49,192 nucleotides of DNA from Acidobacteriota bacterium (lineage in GTDB: Bacteria > Acidobacteriota > Terriglobia > Acidiferrales > UBA7541), in contig QHYZ01000083.1 of the NCBI GenBank assembly GCA_003225295.1, positions 1 through 49,192 on the forward strand, given 5' to 3'. Positions within the stretch are counted from its first letter, which is position 1, and the number at the start of each line of letters is the position of its first letter. Under the pieces are notes generated by a model that saw only the letters and a program-made list of their open reading frames with translations, made no database searches and was not told the DNA's origin. The position numbers and the translations under genes were made by a program. Positions 18,643 through 28,277 of this stretch are shown piece after piece.

Positions 18643-21303
18643 ATGAGGCTCTGGAGCCGGCTTCGTTCGTGGTGGAACGCAACCCTGCGGCGCCCCCGGA
18701 TGGAGAGCGAGATGGATAGGGAGCTGCGTTTTCACCAGCAGGCTTACGCGGAGGATTTGATTCACAGGGGCGTGTCCTGCGAGGAAGCGATGCGGCGGGC
18801 GCGGCTGGAATTTGGCGGAATCGAGCGAGCCAAAGAAGAATGCCGCGAGGCAAGAGGCGTGAATCTTGTGGAATCTCTGATCCAGGATTTGCGCTATGGC
18901 GCTCGCACACTCGGCAAGAACCCCGGCTTCACGGTTACTGCGGTCCTCACACTCGCGCTCGGCATCGGCGCGAGCACGTCCGTTTTCAGCCTGATCAATG
19001 CCGTGTTGATACGTTCGCTGCCCTACCACGAGCCGGAACGTCTCGTCTATCTGTGGTCCCCCAATCCGCGGTTCGAGGTGCCGATCGAATACCTAACGCC
19101 GATGACGGCCGACTTTTTCGACCTACAAAGACAAAATCACTCGTTCGCAACCCTGGCCCTGTTTGGCGTTGCTAGATTCAATGTTGTAAGTGCAGGACGC
19201 GCGGATGTGTGGGGTGGCGCGCGTGTCACCGGAGATTTTTTTCCGACCATGGGAATCTCGCCAAAGCTGGGACGGCCGGTGAGTAACAGGGACGATCAGC
19301 CAGGGCAGGACCAGGTCGTGGTCATCAGCGATCGGTTGTGGCGGGACCGGTTCGGAGCAGAACCGCACATATTGGGCAAGACACTCCTCCTGGACGCCAG
19401 GCGGTATCAAATTATTGGCGTCATGCCTGCCGGTTTTGGGTTTCCGCACGCCACGGACGCCCTGGATGCGGCTAAGGTGACCGACGTGTGGATCCCTTGG
19501 GCCATGACGGAGGAGCAAAAGGCTAACCGAGAAGACAGCGCCGGAGATGCCATTGGCCGGTTGCGTCAGGGAGTCTCCCTAGAACAGGCGCAGGCCGAGA
19601 TGAGCGCGCTGATGGCCAAGATCGACATGATCCGTCCGGTGAACGATCGAGGATTTGGCGCGATGGTCATGCCGTTCACCGCTTCCGGGACTGCCGGGCC
19701 GCGCCACGCCTTGCTGCTCCTGATGGGAGCCGTGACCTTGCTGTTGCTCATTGCCTGCTCCAATGTGGCAAGCCTAGAGATAGCTCGCGCCACCGGGAGA
19801 ATTCGCGAAATGGGAGTGCGGGCCGCCCTCGGTGCCGGGCGGTCACGTTTAGTACGCCAACTCCTTACCGAGTCCTTGTTCTTGGCCGTGGGCGGTGGCG
19901 CGCTGGGGTGTGGCCTGGCGTTGGCCTCGACGCGGCTGCTTGTGCGGCTTGATCCGGGGAACATCCCACGGCTCGAAGGGACATCCCTGGACGGCCGCGT
20001 GTTGTTCTTCGCCTTGGGCGTATCGATGGTCACGGGTTTGTTGTTTGGATTGCTTCCGGCAGTGTCAGCTTCCCGTGGCGATCCTTCTATGGTCTTGAAT
20101 CAATCGGGCAGCAGAAGTGTAAAAGGCACACCAGGCCGGTTTCGTCAGGGGCTAATCGTTGCAGAAGTGGCGCTGACCGTCGTGTTGTTGACCGGGTCGG
20201 GCTTGCTGATTCGTAGCTTGATGAGAGTCCAGTCCGTGGAAAAAGGCTTCGAACCGCACTCGACGGTCACCATGAATCTCTCCCTGGACGCGAGATATAC
20301 GGCCTCCGAACGGCAGACTGCGTTTTACCGCAAGCTTGTCGACACTCTCGGTGCTCTTCCGGGTGTGCAGGCGGCCGGCGCAGTGACGAACTTACCTCTC
20401 GGGCACGGAGAAACCCTCAGCTGGCTAACCGTGGAAGACTATCCGTTTGACGAAAAGGTCTTCTTCCAAACGAGGTCGGTTACGCCTCGCTATTTTGCGG
20501 CCCTGGGGATGCGCCTCTATGAGGGACGGTCCTTCACTGATGACGATACAGCCGGGCGGCCGTTGGTAGCCATCGTTAGCCTGAACTTTTCGAGGAAGTA
20601 TTTCCCGGGGAAGACCATTTTGGGGAAGCGCCTCCATTTCAAGGATGGCAGCCCCAAACCGACTTGGTGGACCATCGTGGGCGTCGTAACTGACGTGCGC
20701 CATGCGAGCCTCGAAGAGAAGCCGCAACTGCAAGTGTACGTGCCGTTCTGGCAGTCGAGCGTAGCGGCCGCCTCGGTCGTCCTTCGAACCAGCGAAAGCC
20801 CGGAACTGCTTGCTGCCGCCGTCCAGAGAGAAGTGAACACGCTGGATCCCGCACTGGCCGTGGCTGACATTCGAACCATGGATCAGCTTGTCGCCGAAGC
20901 CACGGCGGAGCGTCGCTTTCAGACGCTGCTGTTATCGGTATTTTCCGGCGCCGCGCTGGTCTTGTCTCTGGTGGGGCTATACGCACTGCTAGCCTATTCC
21001 GTCCGCCAAAGGACCGCGGAACTCGGGATCCGCCTGGCGCTGGGAGCCCAGAAGCGCGACGTCATGCGACTCCTCATTGGCTGGGGCGCAGGCCTCGCTT
21101 TCACAGGCACAGCGCTGGGACTTGCGTGCGCCTGGATGCTCTCGCGGGTGCTGTCCAGTCTCCTATTTGAAGTGCAGCCTACCGACACAATCACCTTTGC
21201 CAGCGTCGCATTTCTCTTCGGTGGGATCGCTCTCTCGGCATGTTACATCCCCGCGCGACGGGCCATGCGCGTGGATCCCATGGTGGCACTGAGGCATGAA
21301 TGA
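18643..21303 (+). CDS. ABC transporter permease, ADOP type (copy 2)
   Basis: An 886-residue protein with the same layout as copy 1: an N-terminal soluble domain (MRLWSRLRSWWNATLRRPRM...ARLEFGGIERAKEECREARG), a first membrane helix at TVTAVLTLALGIGASTSVFSLINAVL, two MacB-PCD/FtsX repeats, and the ending YIPARRAMRVDPMVALRHE. The first FtsX block shows LLLLIACSNVASLEIARATGR and the second LVGLYALLAYSVRQRTAELGIRLALGAQKRD. The ATG is preceded by GAGGAAG, and a padR-derived tail (PTTAEEV-stop) overlaps it as ATGA. The stop overlaps a tiny cistron leading into copy 3. No ATPase gene is nearby; substrate unknown. Confidence 0.92.
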   Translation: MRLWSRLRSWWNATLRRPRMESEMDRELRFHQQAYAEDLIHRGVSCEEAMRRARLEFGGIERAKEECREARGVNLVESLIQDLRYGARTLGKNPGFTVTAVLTLALGIGASTSVFSLINAVLIRSLPYHEPERLVYLWSPNPRFEVPIEYLTPMTADFFDLQRQNHSFATLALFGVARFNVVSAGRADVWGGARVTGDFFPTMGISPKLGRPVSNRDDQPGQDQVVVISDRLWRDRFGAEPHILGKTLLLDARRYQIIGVMPAGFGFPHATDALDAAKVTDVWIPWAMTEEQKANREDSAGDAIGRLRQGVSLEQAQAEMSALMAKIDMIRPVNDRGFGAMVMPFTASGTAGPRHALLLLMGAVTLLLLIACSNVASLEIARATGRIREMGVRAALGAGRSRLVRQLLTESLFLAVGGGALGCGLALASTRLLVRLDPGNIPRLEGTSLDGRVLFFALGVSMVTGLLFGLLPAVSASRGDPSMVLNQSGSRSVKGTPGRFRQGLIVAEVALTVVLLTGSGLLIRSLMRVQSVEKGFEPHSTVTMNLSLDARYTASERQTAFYRKLVDTLGALPGVQAAGAVTNLPLGHGETLSWLTVEDYPFDEKVFFQTRSVTPRYFAALGMRLYEGRSFTDDDTAGRPLVAIVSLNFSRKYFPGKTILGKRLHFKDGSPKPTWWTIVGVVTDVRHASLEEKPQLQVYVPFWQSSVAAASVVLRTSESPELLAAAVQREVNTLDPALAVADIRTMDQLVAEATAERRFQTLLLSVFSGAALVLSLVGLYALLAYSVRQRTAELGIRLALGAQKRDVMRLLIGWGAGLAFTGTALGLACAWMLSRVLSSLLFEVQPTDTITFASVAFLFGGIALSACYIPARRAMRVDPMVALRHE

Positions 21304-21338
21304 TGGAAATCCTGGGGACCATGGCGGAGGAAGTATGA
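21303..21338 (+). CDS. Eleven-codon relic of a padR 3' end between ADOP copies 2 and 3
   Basis: Reading MEILGTMAEEV-stop. Its ATG overlaps the copy 2 stop (TGATG) and its TGA overlaps the copy 3 start (ATGA), so ribosomes could pass from one permease to the next. The final A-E-E-V-stop matches the ends seen at the other array junctions and, less exactly (H-E-E-V), the padR pseudogene. Whether it is translated is unknown. Confidence 0.35.
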   Translation: MEILGTMAEEV

Positions 21339-23992
21339 GGTTGTGGAGCCGGCTTCGTTCGTGGTGGAACGCGACGCTGTGGCGTTCGCGGATGGAAAGC
21401 CAGATGGATGCGGAGCTGCGCTTTCACATGGAGGCTTACGCGGAAGACTTGATTCAGAGCGGCGTGCCTTCTCGGGAAGCCTTGCGGCGGGCGCGGCTGC
21501 AGTTTGGCGGAGTGGAGCGGGCCAAAGAGGAGTGCCGCGAGGCAAGAGGCGTGAATCTTGTGGAATCTCTGATCCAGGATTTGCGCTATGGCACAGGCAA
21601 CATGCTGCGTACGCCGGGCTTCACGGCGATCACCGTACTCACACTGGCGCTCGGAATCGGCGCCACGACGGCGATCTTCAGCGCGGTGAACCCCATCTTG
21701 TTCGAACCGCTGCCGTACCCGCACGCCAGCCGGATCATGATGATCTGGGATTTCGGGACCGCCGGCTCGCGCAGCCATATTGCGTTCCATACGTATCGCG
21801 AACTGGCGGAGCGGAGCCGTTCCTTCGACGCGATCGCCGTGATGAAGGTATGGCAGCCGACACTGGTCAGTGTGAGGGAACCAGAACGATTCGATGGGCA
21901 GTTCGTGAGCGCTGGCTACTTCCGAGTGCTAGGTGTGCCGCCGTTTCTGGGAAGAGACTTTGAGGCCTCCGACGATCGACTCAACGGGCCACACGTGGTG
22001 ATCCTCAGCGATGCATTGTGGAGGCGTCGCTTTGGCGGCGATCCCACGATGATCGGGCGCCAAATCACGCTCGACGACACCAGCTATACCGTGATAGGGG
22101 TGATGCCGAATTCGTTCGAAAACGTTCTGGTTCCGTCTGCGGAGCTCTGGACGCCCTTGCAGTACGATGCGGGACACATCACTTCTTTCCTGACCAGAGA
22201 GTGGGGCAATCACCTGCGGATGGTGGGGCGGCTGCAGCCCGGCGTCTCCACCGATCAAGCCAGGCGAGAGCTCGAAGCAATCGTGCGTACCCCAGTCGAG
22301 GAATTTCCAAGGCCTCCTTGGGAATCCCACAAGCAGGGGTTCATCGTGAATTCGCTGCAGGACGATGTGACGCGCGGCGTGAAACCGGCACTGCTCGCCG
22401 TAGTTGGGGCAGTCCTGCTGGTGTTGGTCATCGCGTGCGTAAACGTGACCAACTTGCTGCTGGCTCGAGGTGTGCGGCGGCGCGGCGAGTTTGCCGTGCG
22501 CACTGCGCTCGGCGCAGGGCGCAGCCGGCTGATTCGCCAGCTGCTCACAGAGAGCCTGCTCCTGGCCGCTAGTGGCGGTGTTGCCGGCATGGCCGTGGCG
22601 CAGCTAGGCGTACGCGCGCTGGTGGCGCTCAGCCCAGCGGAGCTGCCGCGTGTCGGCGCAATCGGTGTTCATGGCCCGGTGTTCGCCTTCGGACTGGGCA
22701 TGACCACGCTGATCGGGTTGGTGGTCGGACTGATTCCCGCACTACGCGCCTCCCGCAACGAACCGCAAATGGGACTACAAGAAAGCTCGAAGCGCAGCGT
22801 TGGCGGACACGGGCGCACGCGCAGCGCGCTGGTCGTAGTGGAAGTCGCGCTCGCTCTCGTTTTGCTGGTGAGTTCTGGTTTGCTATTGCGGAGCCTGGAG
22901 CGTCTGTTTGCGGTCGCTCCGGGATTCGACGCCTCACACTTGCTCACCATGCAAGTGCAGACCTACGGGCGCCGATTCGACGATGATGCCACCTGCAATC
23001 GTTTCTTCGCTCAGGCCCTTGAAGCGGTCGAGAGCGTGCCCGGAGTGTCGGCGGCGGCGTTCACCACCCAATTGCCGCTGAGCGGCGACGCTGACGTGTA
23101 CGGTGTCCAGTTCGAGAATGACAACAAGAGCAGAGACGTTGAGGATGCGTTTCGCTACGGAGTGGCGCCCGGCTACTTTGAAACGATGGGCATTCCGCTC
23201 CGCCGCGGGCGCCTGTTCAACGCGCAGGATGCGGCTGGACTGCCGGTGAGGCCAGTGCTGATAAACGAATCGCTCGCAAAGCGCAAGTACCCCGGCCAAG
23301 ACCCCATTGGGCGGCGCGTTCGCTTTGGCGGCCCCCCCAACCGGCCCTGGGATATTATCGTGGGCGTGGTGGGCGATGTGAAACAGACGTCCTTGGCGGT
23401 AAGCCAATCGGATGCGGTATACGTCACCACTGCGCAGTGGCTGTGGGCGGACGGGACACAGTGGCTGGTGGTTCGCACGCGCGGCGACGCAGCCGCACTG
23501 GGGTCCGCTGTTCAGAAGGCCATCTGGTCGGTGGACAAGGACCAGCCGGTCGTGCGTGTTGCAACCATGGAAGACTTGCTCACCGCCTCGGCTTCCCAGC
23601 GACGCTTCGCGCTGATCCTGTTCGAAGCGTTCGCTCTCGCAGCACTGGTACTCGCGGCTGCCGGCATCTACGGCGTGCTCTCCGGCAGCGTGGCCGAGCG
23701 CACGCGCGAGATCGGAGTGCGATTGGCGCTCGGCGCATCGCGCGAAAGCATTCTCGCCCTGGTAGTTCGTCAGGGGATGATGCTCAGTGGGCTGGGAGTC
23801 ACGATCGGGCTGGTCGGAGCGGTGGCAGGGAGTCAGGCCATCGCGGCGATGTTGTTCGGGGTGTCGCGGCTCGACCCGGTCACGTATCTCGGCATGATCG
23901 CACTGCTCGCAGGCGTATCGGTCGTCGCGTGCAGCGTGCCGGCCTGGCGCGCCATGCGCGTGGATCCGATGGTGGCGCTGAGGCATGAATGA
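21335..23992 (+). CDS. ABC transporter permease, ADOP type (copy 3)
   Basis: An 885-residue protein with N-terminal domain MRLWSRLRSWWNATLWRSRM...LQFGGVERAKEECREARG, a first membrane helix at TAITVLTLALGIGATTAIFSAVNPIL, then two MacB-PCD/FtsX repeats, ending VPAWRAMRVDPMVALRHE. The start is ATG 21335, where the family N-terminus begins and GAGGAAG sits upstream; an upstream in-frame ATG at 21296 lies inside copy 2 and is rejected. A 60-base block encoding the end of the N-terminal domain (21533-21592) is identical to copy 2 at 18841-18900, whereas the periplasmic domains differ strongly. No ATPase is adjacent. Confidence 0.92.
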   Translation: MRLWSRLRSWWNATLWRSRMESQMDAELRFHMEAYAEDLIQSGVPSREALRRARLQFGGVERAKEECREARGVNLVESLIQDLRYGTGNMLRTPGFTAITVLTLALGIGATTAIFSAVNPILFEPLPYPHASRIMMIWDFGTAGSRSHIAFHTYRELAERSRSFDAIAVMKVWQPTLVSVREPERFDGQFVSAGYFRVLGVPPFLGRDFEASDDRLNGPHVVILSDALWRRRFGGDPTMIGRQITLDDTSYTVIGVMPNSFENVLVPSAELWTPLQYDAGHITSFLTREWGNHLRMVGRLQPGVSTDQARRELEAIVRTPVEEFPRPPWESHKQGFIVNSLQDDVTRGVKPALLAVVGAVLLVLVIACVNVTNLLLARGVRRRGEFAVRTALGAGRSRLIRQLLTESLLLAASGGVAGMAVAQLGVRALVALSPAELPRVGAIGVHGPVFAFGLGMTTLIGLVVGLIPALRASRNEPQMGLQESSKRSVGGHGRTRSALVVVEVALALVLLVSSGLLLRSLERLFAVAPGFDASHLLTMQVQTYGRRFDDDATCNRFFAQALEAVESVPGVSAAAFTTQLPLSGDADVYGVQFENDNKSRDVEDAFRYGVAPGYFETMGIPLRRGRLFNAQDAAGLPVRPVLINESLAKRKYPGQDPIGRRVRFGGPPNRPWDIIVGVVGDVKQTSLAVSQSDAVYVTTAQWLWADGTQWLVVRTRGDAAALGSAVQKAIWSVDKDQPVVRVATMEDLLTASASQRRFALILFEAFALAALVLAAAGIYGVLSGSVAERTREIGVRLALGASRESILALVVRQGMMLSGLGVTIGLVGAVAGSQAIAAMLFGVSRLDPVTYLGMIALLAGVSVVACSVPAWRAMRVDPMVALRHE

Positions 23993-24030
23993 TGGCAGGA
24001 ATCCAGGGGACCAAGGCGGAGGAAGTATGA
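23992..24030 (+). CDS. Twelve-codon relic of a padR 3' end after ADOP copy 3
   Basis: Reading MAGIQGTKAEEV-stop, with the same overlaps as the junction before copy 3: TGATG with the preceding permease stop and ATGA with the next start. It now leads only into the truncated fourth copy. Translation is unproven. Confidence 0.3.
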   Translation: MAGIQGTKAEEV

Positions 24031-24134
24031 GGTTGTGGAGCCGGCTTGGAGTGTGGTGGAACACCACGCTGCGGCGTTCGCGGGTGGGCTTCTTTCGTAG
24101 GAGGAGTATTTCTCTTGCGGCTCCAGGAGGGTAA
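24027..24134 (+). pseudogene. Truncated fourth ADOP permease (first ~20 codons)
   Basis: MRLWSRLGVWWNTTLRRSR matches the first 19-20 residues of copies 2 and 3. After this the reading frame diverges (GFFRRRSISLAAPGG) and stops at 24132-24134. The rest of the gene is absent, so this is the left end of a deleted or incompletely duplicated copy. The junction with copy 3 is nearly the same as the copy 2/3 junction. Confidence 0.7.
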
Positions 24135-24178
24135 GAAACAGCGGAGCGGTGCTGAAAAAATTGGTTCGAAACTACAAA

Positions 24179-24207
24179 GGAAGCCGGAGCTGGGGGCTCC
24201 GGCTTCC
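24179..24207 (-). terminator. Intrinsic terminator (probably bidirectional)
   Basis: Perfect 12-base arms (24179-24190 and 24196-24207) with a 5-base loop lie between the truncated permease (+) and the exported protein gene (-). On the minus strand the stem is followed by a T-rich run (CTTTGTAGTTT). It can end both converging transcripts. Confidence 0.7.
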
Positions 24208-24248
24208 GCTCCGTTGGTTTGCCATGGCAGCCGCGACTACATCACGCC

Positions 24249-24686
24249 CTAGCGGGGGGCCAGGCGGGCAACCAACGTAATTTCGCCTTTTGTCTCGGTG
24301 CGCGCCACTTGCGCCAATTCTTTTTCTCGCGGCGATTTAGAGAGTTGTCTTCCACGGATGGATCCCGCCCTCCAAACCTGCGAGAGGAAATAGCGATGGT
24401 CGTAGCGGTTGAAAACCAGCTTCGACTGGGATTGCGGCGCGTTGGCCTGCGCTGCAAATGTGAGCACCATGACCGGCGTGCTCGGGTCCAAGCAGTTAAT
24501 CAAGAGCACCCCGGAACTACTGTCAAATTTCTGGATGCGATACTCGCCGGCCGGCAGCGTCACCTGGCCGGCTGTAAATGCAAATGGAATGTTCACGAAC
24601 ATGGACTCTTCGGCCCGCACAACTTGTGCCGCCACCATGATGGAGAGCACCAGTAAGCTGGCCATCACAAAAACTCGCTTTTTCAT
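24249..24686 (-). CDS. Small exported protein of unknown function
   Basis: A 145-residue protein with a clear signal peptide (MKKRVFVMASLLVLSIMVAAQVVRAEE). The mature part is beta-rich: SMFVNIPFAFTAGQVTLPAGEYRIQKF, SSGVLLINCLDPSTPVMVLTF and SQSKLVFNRYDHRYFLSQVW, ending in a basic tail. Proteins with this N-terminal FxVxxPFxFxxGxxxLPAGxY pattern are frequent in acidobacteria, but no function is established that I know of. A perfect AGGAGG site before ATG 24686 fixes the start; upstream in-frame codons are not used. It diverges from the winged-helix regulator gene across a 264-base intergenic region. Confidence 0.8.
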   Translation of the reverse strand: MKKRVFVMASLLVLSIMVAAQVVRAEESMFVNIPFAFTAGQVTLPAGEYRIQKFDSSSGVLLINCLDPSTPVMVLTFAAQANAPQSQSKLVFNRYDHRYFLSQVWRAGSIRGRQLSKSPREKELAQVARTETKGEITLVARLAPR

Positions 24687-24950
24687 AAGAACCTCCTCTT
24701 TCGTCTTGGTCAGGGCGTTGGGAGCCGGCCTGTTTGTTTTTTTTTGCTCCTGGCGCCCCTGAAGCGTCATGCGATGCTGTGCACTTTTACGCATTCCCGG
24801 AGGGAGCGCAATGCACTGCGGATGAACTGAAAAACGACTGTAAATGAACAGCAAACAGCAAGAAAGCGCGGGACTTAATCGAGAGGCACTGCCGCCATGG
24901 TGGTTTTTCCCGGGAGTGTTATAGTCATCCGACGAGGCAGAAGCGAATCC

Positions 24951-25613
24951 ATGTCCTCTCCCGGCCGATCCTCGGGCGTCGCGCGGTTTGATGTGTTCGA
25001 GGTGGATCTTTCGGCGGGAGAATTGCACAAAGCAGGCCGCAAAATCAAACTGCAGATTCTACCGTTTCAAGCGCTGGCCATGCTGCTGGAGCGGCCAGGC
25101 GAAGTCGTCACCCGCAAGGAATTCGAAAAGCGGCTTTGGCCCGGAGACACGTTTGTGGATTTCGATCATAGCCTCAACACGGCCATCAAAAAGGTGCGCC
25201 TGGCTTTAGGCGACGACAACAAGAAGCCACGTTTCGTCGAAACCCTGCCGAAGCGCGGCTATCGGTTCATCGGCCACTTGGAGCAGCAAGCGCCGCCTGT
25301 GTCCGCCAAGACTCCGGCGCCAGCTTCTGGGGTAGGCCGGCTCACCAGACTCCGCGCTGATGGCAATCTCTCTTTCGTTTTGGTGTCCGTCGATGAAGCT
25401 GCTGCTCGGGAGCGAGAGAAATTGGAAGCGGCCAGTGACGACGTGGGGCTGTCTCTTTTAATTGCGTCACAAAAGCTTCTCATGGTGCCGGACGGGACTC
25501 CGGTGAGAGTGCTGGAAATTCGACCACCGGATTCCTGCTGCCAGGTGCGATTTCTTGAAGGCGAGCACTATGGCAAGACGGCCTTGGTGCTGGCCAAACA
25601 ACTTGCGGAATAG
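24951..25613 (+). CDS. OmpR/CadC-type winged-helix regulator with unknown C-terminal domain
   Basis: A 220-residue protein. The N-terminal half is a DNA-binding winged helix (ARFDVFEVDLSAGELHKAGRK...LQILPFQALAMLLERPGEVVTRKEFEKRLWPGDTFVDFDHSLNTAIKKVRLALGDD...FVETLPKRGYRFIG), typical of the Trans_reg_C family with no receiver domain. A short Pro/Ala linker follows, then about 100 residues with no membrane helix or TPR array; its end (VPDGTPVRVLEIRPPDSCCQVRFLEGEHYGKTALVL) suggests a small SH3-like beta-barrel. Related acidobacterial proteins usually carry long TPR or TolB-like regions, so this is a short version. ATG 24951 is preferred to 24897 as the domain starts nearby. A TATAGT element stands at 24920-24925. 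Confidence 0.82.
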   Translation: MSSPGRSSGVARFDVFEVDLSAGELHKAGRKIKLQILPFQALAMLLERPGEVVTRKEFEKRLWPGDTFVDFDHSLNTAIKKVRLALGDDNKKPRFVETLPKRGYRFIGHLEQQAPPVSAKTPAPASGVGRLTRLRADGNLSFVLVSVDEAAAREREKLEAASDDVGLSLLIASQKLLMVPDGTPVRVLEIRPPDSCCQVRFLEGEHYGKTALVLAKQLAE

Positions 25614-25629
25614 TCAGGAGTCCGGGCGG

Positions 25630-26958
25630 CTATTCGTAGCGCAGGGCTTCGACGGGGTCGAGGCGCGCGGCCTTCCAAGCGGGATAAACCCCGAAGACGA
25701 TGCCGATCAGAGCGCATAGGATGAGTGCGGTCGAGATCCAGAAAAAGGAGAGGACTGCGGGCATCTTGAGGCCATAGCGCATGAGCAGGGACAGGCCGGA
25801 GCCAAACAACACGCCGATGACGCCCCCCACGGCGCTCAGGGTCACTGCTTCGATCAAGAATTGCGCGAGGATGTTGCCGCGCTTCGCGCCGATGGCCTTT
25901 CGGACGCCGATCTCTCGGGTGCGCTCGGTGACGCTTACGAGCATGATGTTCATCACGCCGATGCCGCCGACAATCAGCCCGACCGAAGCGACCGCGAACA
26001 TCAGGATGAAAATCAGGCCGCTGATCTTGTTCCATAAATCGAGAAAATAGTCCGAAGTGAAGAGCGCGAAGTCGTCCGGCTTGTCGTTCGAAAGGCGCCG
26101 CTTGCGGCGCAGCATGTCACGGATCTCCTCGACGGCTTCGCCGACGTTACTGGGGTCCTTGGCCTTGGCGAAAATCACGTAGTCTTTTTTGTTGGGGTAC
26201 AGCTTGCGGAGCGTGGTCACCGGCATGATGGCGATATTGTCTTCCGGGTTCGAACCGCCGGAGATGCCCTGTTTGCGTTTTTCGAACGAACCGATGACGG
26301 TGAAGAGTTGACCGTCAACGGTAACTTCCTCTCCGACCGAACGTGCCGGAGATTCGGGAAAAAGAATCCGTGTGGTGTCGTAACCCAGCAGCGCCACCGG
26401 GGCGTGATGTTCGGTATCCGTGTCATTGAAGGGACGCCCGAAAGCCACTTTCAAATCGAAGATCTTGCTGATGGAGGGAGTGTTCCCCTGGAGGATCACG
26501 TTTTTCGCGCGATAGGAGCCGCGGCGCACGTCCACTGTTCCCGAACCGAATTGCGGCATAAAGATGCGCATGGAGGGAGAAGCGGCGGCCACGTGCGGCA
26601 GCTTGGCAATGTCATCCGCCCACTCCGCCTGCAACTCTTTGCGGTTGAACCATTCGCTGGGAGGCCGCGAAAGCGAGGCCCATGGAAAGCGATACGCGAT
26701 AATGGTGTCCGATCCCAATTCGCGGATGCCGCCCAGCACGTTTTCGTTCAATCCGTTGATGACCGCGCTGACGGTAATGACCGTGGTGATACCGATGACG
26801 ATGCCGAGAATGGTCAGCGCCGAGCGCAGAGGATTTTTCCGCAGCGTATCCAGTGCCAGCAGCACTTCGCCGCGAAGCTTTAGCGCGCCTTCCTTGCGAA
26901 TCAGGGAACGCACCGGGAGGACAGCGGTCCGCGGCAGAGTTTTTCCAAGGGTAGCCAT
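25630..26958 (-). CDS. MacB-like ABC transporter permease
   Basis: A 442-residue permease with one MacB-PCD periplasmic domain and one FtsX block. The first membrane helix follows KNPLRSALTILGIVIGITTVI. The last three form the FtsX block after VGGIGVMNIMLVSVTERTREIGVRKAIGAKRGNILAQFLIEA, ending VYPAWKAARLDPVEALRYE. These permeases pair with a MacB-type ATPase and MacA-like adaptor for export or mechanotransmission, but neither gene is present here. It follows the second permease after 12 bases, so the two are probably cotranslated and may form a heterodimer. An N-terminal stretch of about 28 residues before the conserved region suggests that a later start is possible. Confidence 0.9.
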   Translation of the reverse strand: MATLGKTLPRTAVLPVRSLIRKEGALKLRGEVLLALDTLRKNPLRSALTILGIVIGITTVITVSAVINGLNENVLGGIRELGSDTIIAYRFPWASLSRPPSEWFNRKELQAEWADDIAKLPHVAAASPSMRIFMPQFGSGTVDVRRGSYRAKNVILQGNTPSISKIFDLKVAFGRPFNDTDTEHHAPVALLGYDTTRILFPESPARSVGEEVTVDGQLFTVIGSFEKRKQGISGGSNPEDNIAIMPVTTLRKLYPNKKDYVIFAKAKDPSNVGEAVEEIRDMLRRKRRLSNDKPDDFALFTSDYFLDLWNKISGLIFILMFAVASVGLIVGGIGVMNIMLVSVTERTREIGVRKAIGAKRGNILAQFLIEAVTLSAVGGVIGVLFGSGLSLLMRYGLKMPAVLSFFWISTALILCALIGIVFGVYPAWKAARLDPVEALRYE

Positions 26959-26970
26959 AAAGATGATTGC

Positions 26971-28194
<1,224 letters not shown>

Positions 28195-28277
28195 TGTGGT
28201 GGCACGCGGCATAGAGCGGGAATAGACCACATCCTAACATACGCGCAGGACAGCTCTGGGATTACCAGTTGAGGCAT

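Noticed and set aside
22934-24067. 377-codon minus-strand frame opposite ADOP copy 3
   Set aside because: Antisense to a clear permease with no recognisable domain.
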